Shown here piece by piece: positions 35,119 to 42,879 of a stretch of DNA of 64,000 nucleotides. This DNA comes from CAUUCX01 sp041844835 (GTDB lineage Bacteria > Bacillota > Clostridia > Peptostreptococcales > Anaerovoracaceae). The notes under the pieces are model-generated. The model saw only the letters and a list, made by a program, of their open reading frames with translations, ran no database searches and was not told the DNA's origin. How positions within the stretch are numbered: position 1 is the first letter of the stretch; the number at the start of each line of letters is the position of its first letter. A program made the translations under genes and the position numbers. Location: contig JBGZBU010000014.1 of assembly GCA_041844835.1 (NCBI GenBank), positions 1 through 64,000 of the forward strand, written 5' to 3'.

Positions 35119-35796
35119 TTATTTCCTGCCGGACAAAAAACTTCGTCTGTGAATCGGCGTTAAACCGTGCAAATCTATGGCTCTGTAGTGTTTCTCCGTC
35201 CCATAGCCTTTATGCGCATCAAATCCGTATTCAGGGTAGAGTTTTGCATATTCTTTCATGAGCTCGTCCCTGGTAACCTTTGCAATTACGGAGGCCGCGG
35301 CAATGGACAAACTCTGCGAGTCCCCTTTTACTATCGGTATGCATCTATATTGACCGCCAAGATCCACGGCATCAATCAAAATGCCAGCATATTCCGGGGA
35401 ATTGTTGAGCGTTGAATTCAAATTCAAATTCAAATTTTCGATTGCAAGCCGCATTGCCTGTTTTGTCGCATTTAGTATATTGATTTCATCTATGACGGGG
35501 CTGTCAACGATCCCCACCCCTATCGATGCCGCACATTCCCTTATCAGCGGATATAGCGCTTCGCGCTTTTTTTCCGTCAGCTTTTTGGAATCGTTCACAC
35601 CTCTGACGCATGCGAGCAAATCCTTGTCCGCAGGCAGCAACACCGCGGCGGCAACTACGGGGCCTGCAAGCGGACCGCGACCGGCCTCATCTACTCCTAT
35701 GCACGGCAAACAAGAGGGCCTATCATAGCCTCTGTCAAATGCATACATCCTCTCAAATCGCTCTTTCTCCAAAATCGCTTTCTCTTCCTTCGTCAT
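35119..35796 (-). CDS. rnhB: Ribonuclease HII
   Basis: Removes ribonucleotides and RNA primers from RNA-DNA hybrids. The family acidic motif GVDEAGRGPLAGPVVAAAV stands near residue 35 with the second acidic region AGILIDAVD, and the C-terminal basic HKGYGTEKHYRAI is present; 225 residues. It has AGGTGA before the ATG. It is 23 bases downstream of rbgA (same strand) and 27 bases upstream of fhs. Confidence 0.93.
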   Translation of the reverse strand: MTKEEKAILEKERFERMYAFDRGYDRPSCLPCIGVDEAGRGPLAGPVVAAAVLLPADKDLLACVRGVNDSKKLTEKKREALYPLIRECAASIGVGIVDSPVIDEINILNATKQAMRLAIENLNLNLNSTLNNSPEYAGILIDAVDLGGQYRCIPIVKGDSQSLSIAAASVIAKVTRDELMKEYAKLYPEYGFDAHKGYGTEKHYRAIDLHGLTPIHRRSFLSGRK

Positions 35797-35819
35797 ATGT
35801 CACCTTTCATTTGACTTTT

Positions 35820-36683
35820 TTACCGTTCTCCCGGTCGTTCGAGGGAAATCCGCCCAAGCTGACCGGCTCTGAATTCAAGTAAAATGCAGCGAGCCGTGCG
35901 CTCATAATCAATGCGCCCGCCTCCCAGCAGAAACCCTCTGCGCCGGGCGATGGCGTCCATGACCGAAAGGGGATCGGCAAGATCGGCGGAGGCATTTGAG
36001 ATCCCGTAACGTTCAGCGAGCGCAGCAGGAGCGCAAACATTCAGCTTTTTTATGAGCTCAAAACTCAGATCCTCAATGTCCATTATATCATCCTTGATTG
36101 CACCGCAAAACGCCAGGTTCAGCCCCACATTTCTGTCCTCAAATTTCGGCCAAAGTATGCCCGGAGTATCCAGAAGCTGCATTTTGTTTTTGAGCGTGAT
36201 CCACTGCTTTCCGCGCGTTACACCGGGTTTGTCGCCCGTCTTTGCGCCCCGTCTTTCAGCCAATTGGTTTATCAATGTCGATTTACCCACATTCGGAATT
36301 CCGATGATCATAATCCTGAGCGCACGCTTCACGCGTGCCGTCCGGTTTCGTTCATTTTCAAGATTTTTCAAATAGTCCAGCAAAGCTCCGATTCCCTTGC
36401 CCGAATTAGCGTCCGTCAGGAAAACCTCGCCGCCCTCCGCCGCGAGATCCCGCACCCAGAGCCGATTGACCGATAAATCCGAAAGATCCGATTTATTAAG
36501 CAGGATTATGCGCTTTTTATGCTCGCTCATCCCGAGGATTTCATCGATTACGGGATTTCTGCTCGAAATCGGAATACGCGCATCCAAAAGTTCCACGGCA
36601 GCGTCGACTATTTTCAGGCTCTCACGCACAAGTTCCCGCGTCTTTTTCATATGTCCCGGATACCAATTTATCTCTTTCGCCAT
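35820..36683 (-). CDS. rbgA: Ribosome biogenesis GTPase RbgA (YlqF)
   Basis: A circularly permuted GTPase required for a late step of 50S ribosome assembly in Firmicutes. Its motif order is permuted as expected: G4 NKSD (near residue 63), then G1 GIPNVGKST (near 125) and G3 DTPG (near 173). It starts with the family signature INWYPGHMKK. It is 287 residues and has GAGGTGA before the ATG. It is adjacent to rnhB, as in Bacillus, where the pair order is also rbgA-rnhB. Confidence 0.93.
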   Translation of the reverse strand: MAKEINWYPGHMKKTRELVRESLKIVDAAVELLDARIPISSRNPVIDEILGMSEHKKRIILLNKSDLSDLSVNRLWVRDLAAEGGEVFLTDANSGKGIGALLDYLKNLENERNRTARVKRALRIMIIGIPNVGKSTLINQLAERRGAKTGDKPGVTRGKQWITLKNKMQLLDTPGILWPKFEDRNVGLNLAFCGAIKDDIMDIEDLSFELIKKLNVCAPAALAERYGISNASADLADPLSVMDAIARRRGFLLGGGRIDYERTARCILLEFRAGQLGRISLERPGER

Positions 36684-36753
36684 TACTTCACCTCTTTAAT
36701 CGGGATGGATACCTCTTTGCAAAAGCGCGTTGCCTCCGCAAATTCCTGCCGCT

Positions 36754-37527
36754 TTATTCTTCCTCTTTCAGCACATATTTCACATATAACTTATCCAACT
36801 TTTCATTGAGCTCGTCGTGCCTCAAGAAAATGAGAAGCATGAATATTGCAACGACAACCGCCATGACGGCAACTCCCGTGTAATTCTTGGCATCTATGAG
36901 CTTTCCGAAAAGTATTGACGCCGACATCGCGGGGATTCTCGCCGCCATCACAACCGTTATGAACACGGTAAAACGCATATTTGAAACGCCTGCCACATAG
37001 CACAGCAAATCCTTGGGTCCGCCGGGGATGAGATTCAGCAGAAATATCACGATAAACCCTCGTTTGGAATTGCATTTTCGGATAAATTTATCAAAGCGCT
37101 CTTTGCCGATCATCATCTCCATGCCGTCCTTGCCCAGGAATCTGCCGAGATGAAATGTAACCACGGAGCCCAGCATGACGCCCGCTATAGAAGCGACAAA
37201 TCCGACCCTGAATCCGAACACATACCCAGCCGCAATCTGCAGTATATTGCCCGGGATGATGCTGATTATGACTTGTACGATCTGTATTACAAAATAAGCG
37301 ATTATCGCCTTGCTGCCGCGTTCGCGCAAAAATACCTTCGCATCTTCGAGATTTCTCATCGTATGCAGCAAATCCCGCTGGAAAAAGTAAAGATACAGCG
37401 GAATCCCTATTATAAGCGCTACCAGAATCAGGAGCTTTACTATATTGGCAGCCCTGTATTTTACATATGCCGATTTTTCGTTTCGGCGTACTTGGTTTCG
37501 TTTTTCTTTTTTCCCCTTGAAAAACAT
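36754..37527 (-). CDS. TVP38/TMEM64-family membrane protein
   Basis: A membrane protein of the DedA-related VTT/SNARE-associated family, about 257 residues, with a basic N-terminus and about six hydrophobic segments. The conserved core is seen in SIIPGNILQIAAGYVFG, LGRFLGKD and the LNLIPGGPKDLLCYVAGVS motif. Members move or scramble lipids or are linked to membrane stress, but the substrate here is unknown. ATG 37527 is preceded by AAGAGG at seven bases; a start ten codons upstream (37557) is possible. It lies just downstream of the PLP lyase gene. Confidence 0.82.
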   Translation of the reverse strand: MFFKGKKEKRNQVRRNEKSAYVKYRAANIVKLLILVALIIGIPLYLYFFQRDLLHTMRNLEDAKVFLRERGSKAIIAYFVIQIVQVIISIIPGNILQIAAGYVFGFRVGFVASIAGVMLGSVVTFHLGRFLGKDGMEMMIGKERFDKFIRKCNSKRGFIVIFLLNLIPGGPKDLLCYVAGVSNMRFTVFITVVMAARIPAMSASILFGKLIDAKNYTGVAVMAVVVAIFMLLIFLRHDELNEKLDKLYVKYVLKEEE

Positions 37528-37564
37528 CTCAACACCTCTTATAAATCCCCTCATCAAAAGTTTG

Positions 37565-38878
37565 TTAAATCCCGATTTCCCCTTTTTCCGCCAGATGATG
37601 AAGCGCCTTTATCACACCGAGTTTTGAGTGCTCATAAGTAAGCCCCCCCTGAAAATAGACTATGTACGGTTCACGCATGGGAGCGTCCGCGGAAAGCTCG
37701 ATAGACGAACCTTGTACAAATGCCCCGGCCGCCATTATCACTTCATCATCATATCCGGGCATATCCCACGGCAACGGGGTGACATTTGAATTTACCGGTG
37801 CGGCGGATTGTATTCCCTTGCAGAACGCAATAACCGCCTCGGGAGTTTTGAGCTTGATCGCCTGTATTATATCTCCTCTCGCTGCGGTACTCGCGGGGCA
37901 TGTCTCGTATCCCAATTTTTCAAAAACTTTTCCGCAAAGTACAGCCCCTTTTATGGCGCCTTTCACCGTTTGCGGCGCGATAAACAGTCCCTGCAGCACA
38001 TTTCGGGTCTGCCCGAATGTCAGACCGCATTCGCCGCCGATGCCGGGAGCGGTCAGCCTGTACGAAATTGACTCCACCAAATCCTTTTTGCCGGCGATAT
38101 ATCCGCCCGCAAGCGCAAGTCCTCCCCCCGGATTTTTTATGAGAGAACCCGCAATTATATCGGCACCCGCCTCCGTGGGTTCCTTACAATCCACGAATTC
38201 TCCGTAGCAATTATCCACCATGCATATTATATTAGGATCTATTGATTTGATGAATTTCACCCACTCGGATATTTCTTCGACGGTAAACGCTTCCCGCCAC
38301 GAATACCCCGTAGAACGCTGTAAACAGCACATTCTCGTATTCGACGTCACCTGTTTTAGGATTGCGTCATAATCCGGTCTGCCGTCTTTAAGAGGCACCT
38401 CTTTGTAACATATGCCGAAATCCGTAAGAGACCCCATGCCGGATCCCCGCTTGCCAATTACCACCTCAAGCGTATCATATGGCGCGCCGGTGCAATACAC
38501 CATCTCATCTCCCGGCCTCAAAATTCCTGAAAAGAGGAGATTGAGCGCATGGGTTCCGCTTACTATTGTGGGTCTCACAAGAGCGGCCTCGGCAGCAAAT
38601 AAGTCGGCATATATGCGTTCTGCCGCATCGCGCCCCGCATCATCATAGCCGTACCCCGTAGACCATGTAAAATGCATATCTGCCAATCCGTTTTGCTGCA
38701 TTGCATTTATCACCTTATACTGATTGAACTCCGCTATAGCGTCAAATCCCTCGAATCTGCCCGCGAGTTCATATTCAGCCTCACGTACGATATCAAGGAT
38801 TTTTTTTGAAATTCCAGCCTTATTTATGAAGTATTCATCAATCAAGTTGTTCATCATCCCGTTCATTGCATCGGTCAT
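37565..38878 (-). CDS. Methionine gamma-lyase/aluminium-resistance-type PLP enzyme
   Basis: A pyridoxal-phosphate-dependent lyase of the family once called aluminium resistance protein (YnbB in Bacillus). The 437-residue protein has fold-type-I signatures: SGTHALNLL near residue 106 for phosphate binding, VDNCYGEFVD, and the Schiff-base lysine in SLIKNPGGGLA. The ATG overlaps the stop of the tyrosine recombinase gene by four bases. The natural substrate is unknown; related proteins cleave sulfur amino acids. Its position next to mutSL/miaA resembles the Bacillus glnA-ynbB-hfq-miaA region. Confidence 0.85.
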   Translation of the reverse strand: MTDAMNGMMNNLIDEYFINKAGISKKILDIVREAEYELAGRFEGFDAIAEFNQYKVINAMQQNGLADMHFTWSTGYGYDDAGRDAAERIYADLFAAEAALVRPTIVSGTHALNLLFSGILRPGDEMVYCTGAPYDTLEVVIGKRGSGMGSLTDFGICYKEVPLKDGRPDYDAILKQVTSNTRMCCLQRSTGYSWREAFTVEEISEWVKFIKSIDPNIICMVDNCYGEFVDCKEPTEAGADIIAGSLIKNPGGGLALAGGYIAGKKDLVESISYRLTAPGIGGECGLTFGQTRNVLQGLFIAPQTVKGAIKGAVLCGKVFEKLGYETCPASTAARGDIIQAIKLKTPEAVIAFCKGIQSAAPVNSNVTPLPWDMPGYDDEVIMAAGAFVQGSSIELSADAPMREPYIVYFQGGLTYEHSKLGVIKALHHLAEKGEIGI

Positions 38879-40062
38879 CCTTTCCTGGCGTTTTCGTCTT
38901 CATCAGCCGCAGCATCCGCAAGTCCGCCGCTCGCGATTCTCTCCGTCTCCCATTCCATGTCGCGCACCAGATTGCGCTTCACGTCCTTTTTATGTGCGGC
39001 GTACAGCTGAGTGGTCGTTACACGCTCATGATCAAGAAGCGCCTGCACATCAAATATTGAATTTCCGCGTCCGATCAGACTGGTCGCGGCGGTAGCTCTT
39101 AGTTTATGCGGGCTGTAACCGGCATCGCGCGAAGTTTTCAGCGCAATTGAAGTGTACTTTTTCACAAGTTCCCTTATCTGCCTGTCGGTCATGCGCTTAT
39201 GCTGCAGCGACAAAAACAAGGCGTCTTTTTGCTCCTCCGAAAGCATGTCATCATCGGGTCTCTCCTTTTTTATATAATCTGAAAGCGTGATGCTGACGGA
39301 ATCGTTAAGCGGCATTAATGCTTCTTTGCCGCGCTTGCGAAATATCTTGAATTCACCGCGCGAAAAATTTATCGACGACAAATTGAGCTGCTGCAGCTCC
39401 GATAATCTGAGCCCATATGTCAGAAACATTATCAATATCGCCTTGTCCCGATATTTCGTTTTTTCCCAATATTGGCGCTCTTTATCGGTAAGCCCCTCGC
39501 CGCTGCTCACAGCATCAAGCATTATCATGACTTCATCGTCCTGCAGCGCTTTAATCTCATGCTCGCCCGGCCGCGGCACCCTTATCGGGTCAAATGTATC
39601 GGTAATATTCACAGGAATTATTTCATCCCGGTATAAATGTCTGAAAAGTACCGACAGAGAAGATTTCTTGCGCGCAAGACTGCGATTCGCATTTTCGTAC
39701 ACATAGCTTACATCGCCGTCCCGCTTCTCATATCTTCTGCAAAAATCGAGAAAATAATTGACATCGCGGCCCTTTATCCCGCAAAAATCGCAAACGGTTA
39801 TTTCGGCGGCGTTCTTTGCATCCGTCAACTGCCCCTCGTCAGTCATCCATTTTAGAAAAAGCATTATATCCTGCAGATATGCGAGCCTAGTCATCGGCAA
39901 AACATTGCCCTTCAGATAATAGAAAAAACTCTTGAAAAATTTCGGCATATTTCTTTCAAGCTCTGCACACGCGTCAAAAATTTCAGCCTCTTTAAGCTGA
40001 ATATTCCTGGGCTTGTCATTTTTTGCGACTCGTCTTATCTTTTTATCGTGCTCATCCGACAT
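38875..40062 (-). CDS. Tyrosine recombinase (XerC-like, chromosomal)
   Basis: A tyrosine-family site-specific recombinase of about 395 residues. An N-terminal SAM-like core-binding domain (to about 165) is followed by the catalytic domain, with residues Arg219 (YGLRLSEL), the beta-hairpin lysine (FRKRGKEAL), His319-Arg322 (SPHKLRAT), His345 (LLDHERV) and the nucleophile Tyr354 (TTTQLY). It is translationally coupled to the PLP lyase by an ATGA overlap and lies 25 bases after miaA. No att-like repeats or phage genes surround it, so it is better read as a resident Xer-type enzyme than as an integrase of a mobile element. A start at 40086 is an alternative. Confidence 0.87.
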   Translation of the reverse strand: MSDEHDKKIRRVAKNDKPRNIQLKEAEIFDACAELERNMPKFFKSFFYYLKGNVLPMTRLAYLQDIMLFLKWMTDEGQLTDAKNAAEITVCDFCGIKGRDVNYFLDFCRRYEKRDGDVSYVYENANRSLARKKSSLSVLFRHLYRDEIIPVNITDTFDPIRVPRPGEHEIKALQDDEVMIMLDAVSSGEGLTDKERQYWEKTKYRDKAILIMFLTYGLRLSELQQLNLSSINFSRGEFKIFRKRGKEALMPLNDSVSITLSDYIKKERPDDDMLSEEQKDALFLSLQHKRMTDRQIRELVKKYTSIALKTSRDAGYSPHKLRATAATSLIGRGNSIFDVQALLDHERVTTTQLYAAHKKDVKRNLVRDMEWETERIASGGLADAAADEDENARKG

Positions 40063-40087
40063 CTGTCCTACCTCTTTACCCCTCATC

Positions 40088-41023
40088 TCAACTCGCTGCG
40101 AGCTTTCGCGCGCACCAATTGATTATCGCTTCGCTTGCCTCGTCATCGCTTGGAAACTGCGACAAATCAAAAACCGTACCGCGCTGATATTTTTTAAACC
40201 ACGTCAACTGCCTCTTCGCGTATCTTCTGGTATTTTTCTTTACATTCTCGACGGCTTCCGCAAGTTCCGTTTTTCCGATTATATATTCAAATAATTCCTT
40301 GTAGCCGATCCCTTTCATTGAAATATCGTCGATATCAAGACCGTCGGCAACCAATGCTTCCACCTCGCCGAGCAATCCGGCGTCCATCAGTTTGTCCACT
40401 CTGTCATTGATCCTTTTATACAGCTCTTCACGCTCGCGGACAAGAGTCATCACTATGAATTCAAGCCCGCTTCGCGGATTCAGTTTCCCGAAATCCGCCA
40501 TATTTTTTCCATACAGCTGAGCCACCTCAATAGCCCTGATCACGCGCCTTGTATTATTGGGATGTAAGCGCAATGCCGCCGGTTCATCGATATCTTTGAG
40601 GATGTCGTGAATATAGCGATTCCCTTTCTCCGCGGCGAGCTGTTCCAAGCTTTCGCGAAATCCCGCATCCGCGGTGGGCGCAGTAAAATCCATGTCATAC
40701 ATGATAGAATTGATATAAAGTCCCGTGCCGCCGCAAACTATTGGAAGAATCCGTTTGCCGTGCAGCTCGTCGATTTTTTTTAGCGCGAGCTCCTGATAAT
40801 TCGCTGCGGTAAACGGCTCCTTGGGATCTGCAAAATCAATCAGATGATGCCTAGCGAGCGTGCGCTCACGTGCGCTCGGCTTCGCACTGCCTATATCAAA
40901 TCCTTTATATATCTGCATTGAGTCGGCGGAAATTATTTCTCCGCCAAGCGCCCTTGCCGCCGCAATTGCATGTTCGGTTTTTCCGACAGCTGTGGGCCCT
41001 GTTATTATTAATACTTTGCCCAT
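40088..41023 (-). CDS. miaA: tRNA dimethylallyltransferase
   Basis: Adds the isopentenyl group to adenosine 37 in tRNAs reading codons that begin with U. The 311-residue protein has the P-loop GPTAVGKTEHA at residue 8, the conserved DSMQIYKGFDIGSAKP and YINSIMYDMDF, and the C-terminal ArgLys-rich KRQLTWFKK tail. It lies five bases after the mutL stop. It shares the mutS-mutL-miaA order common in Clostridia. Confidence 0.95.
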   Translation of the reverse strand: MGKVLIITGPTAVGKTEHAIAAARALGGEIISADSMQIYKGFDIGSAKPSARERTLARHHLIDFADPKEPFTAANYQELALKKIDELHGKRILPIVCGGTGLYINSIMYDMDFTAPTADAGFRESLEQLAAEKGNRYIHDILKDIDEPAALRLHPNNTRRVIRAIEVAQLYGKNMADFGKLNPRSGLEFIVMTLVREREELYKRINDRVDKLMDAGLLGEVEALVADGLDIDDISMKGIGYKELFEYIIGKTELAEAVENVKKNTRRYAKRQLTWFKKYQRGTVFDLSQFPSDDEASEAIINWCARKLAAS

Positions 41024-41028
41024 ACCGA

Positions 41029-42879
41029 CTATACCCTCTTAAACAGCTTTTCTATATCATATTTGCCGAATCTTACCGCCGTAGGTCTGCCATGAGGGCA
41101 GGAATGCGGTTTTTCACAAGCATCCAGCTCCCGCAGGAGATGAACTATCTCTTCAGATGAAAGTTTATCATTTGCCTTTACCGCCGCTTTGCAGGATCTC
41201 ATAATCAAACGTTCGATGCGGGCCGGATCCGATCTCAACCCGCCGCTCTCCGCGTTATCAAAAAATTCTTCCAAAAAAATTCGCGCCTCTTCCTGCTGCA
41301 TATATGCGGGAAGTTCGTACAATTTTAAAGCTGCCGCGCCGAAATCGGCAAGCCCGAATCCCAGTGATTCCAAAAGTTCCGCGCACTCATCCCGTTCAAA
41401 AAACAGTTTTGCCTCAACGGATATTTCGATTACAAGCGGCAGCAAGAGCTGCTGTTTCGGAATAGTTGTCTCCCGCCTGGAGGCCGCCATGAATTTTTCA
41501 TAATACACCCTTTCGTGAGCGGCATGTTGATCTATCAGATAAAGACACGTTTCATCTCTTGTGATTATATATGTCGCGAAAATAACCCCGAGCACTTCCA
41601 TAGATGAGAAAAAATTTCCGCCGGGCTTCAAATCCATAGCGGTCTGTTCCCGTTGCTCTTTTTCCGAAGTTTCGCTCCGCAGTTCAGCAAGAACGTCATG
41701 AATATCAATTTCTGCTTCCACGGAAGGCTCGCATACTCTCATCTCCCCGTATGAAGAAAAATCGTCCACATCGCCATAGCTGTCAATTTTCGCAGCTTGC
41801 CGGGATTCGCTCTGCCGGGATTCAAGCTGCCATGATTCAGTCCGTGGTACGGAAAAAGGATTTGATGCGATTTTTTCCGGCACATGAGGAATTGAAGCAT
41901 CCCCGTTCAGGACTTCCTCAACGGCGTTTTTTATAAACGCCTTGACCGCACCGTCGTCATCAAATTTTATCTGCTTTTTATTCGGATGTATGTTCACATC
42001 CAGTCGGGCGGGATCCATGTCAAGGAATAAAAACGCCACAGGGAAATATCCGTCAAATAATCTTTCTTTGTAACCGCTCTCAAGCCCGTTCAAAACAGTG
42101 ACGCTGCTAACGCTTCTGCCGTTTACGAAAAATACCTGATGCTTGCGGTTTTTTCGGCTTTGATCGGGTCTTCCTATAAATCCGTGCAGTTTCATATCCG
42201 CATTCGTTTTCGATATTTCAAGCAGCTGTCCCCCTATTCCGGCGCCGTATACCGTCATTATATTATCAAGTAAACTGCCCTTGCCGTTCGTTGAAAAAAG
42301 TATGCTGCCGTTGCTTATCATTCTTATATTTATATGCGGATACGCCAGCGCCACTTTTGAGATGAAATCCACAACAGCCGCGGTTTCTGCGGCGTCGGAT
42401 TTCAAAAATTTATAGCGGGCGGGCATATTGTAAAAAAGATCGCGCACGATTATCGTTGTTCCGTCCGGCGCTCCCGCGGGTTCCGAAAGTATTACTTCTC
42501 CGCCCTCAAGAAGCAGTCTCCGCGCGCTTTTCTGCTCGCCCGTTTTTGTCACCATATCAACCTTGGAAACCGCGGCTATACTGGCAAGCGCCTCACCTCT
42601 AAATCCCAAAGTCACGATAGCATCAAGGTCACTCGCCTTTTCTATTTTGCTGGTCGCATGACGCTGAAAAGCCGTAATCACCTCTTCAGAAGGGATTCCG
42701 CTCCCGTCATCCGTCACTCTTATGTATTCCTTACCGCCCTTTTTAATCTCACAAACTATGCGGGCGGCGCCTGCATCAATTGAATTTTCAATCAATTCCT
42801 TGATTACGGAAAACGGTCGCTCGACCACCTCGCCGGCGGCAATTTTATCCGCAACTCTTTTATCGAGTACCCTTATCAT
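41029..42879 (-). CDS. mutL: DNA mismatch repair protein MutL
   Basis: Coordinates mismatch repair after MutS. The 616-residue protein has the GHKL ATPase (ELIENSIDAGA, DDGSGIP, GFRGEALASIAA) and the C-terminal endonuclease domain with the DQHAAHERVYYE motif near residue 460, the CKAA and CPHGRPT metal-binding motifs. Thus it is the endonuclease type of MutL found in organisms without MutH. The variable linker (about 330-430) is low-complexity. It overlaps the mutS stop by four bases. Confidence 0.95.
   Translation of the reverse strand: MIRVLDKRVADKIAAGEVVERPFSVIKELIENSIDAGAARIVCEIKKGGKEYIRVTDDGSGIPSEEVITAFQRHATSKIEKASDLDAIVTLGFRGEALASIAAVSKVDMVTKTGEQKSARRLLLEGGEVILSEPAGAPDGTTIIVRDLFYNMPARYKFLKSDAAETAAVVDFISKVALAYPHINIRMISNGSILFSTNGKGSLLDNIMTVYGAGIGGQLLEISKTNADMKLHGFIGRPDQSRKNRKHQVFFVNGRSVSSVTVLNGLESGYKERLFDGYFPVAFLFLDMDPARLDVNIHPNKKQIKFDDDGAVKAFIKNAVEEVLNGDASIPHVPEKIASNPFSVPRTESWQLESRQSESRQAAKIDSYGDVDDFSSYGEMRVCEPSVEAEIDIHDVLAELRSETSEKEQREQTAMDLKPGGNFFSSMEVLGVIFATYIITRDETCLYLIDQHAAHERVYYEKFMAASRRETTIPKQQLLLPLVIEISVEAKLFFERDECAELLESLGFGLADFGAAALKLYELPAYMQQEEARIFLEEFFDNAESGGLRSDPARIERLIMRSCKAAVKANDKLSSEEIVHLLRELDACEKPHSCPHGRPTAVRFGKYDIEKLFKRV

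Noticed and set aside
38875..40086. Prophage or integrative element suggested by the tyrosine recombinase
   Set aside because: Neighbours are housekeeping genes with ATGA overlaps, no att-like repeats or phage genes are visible, and base composition is even.
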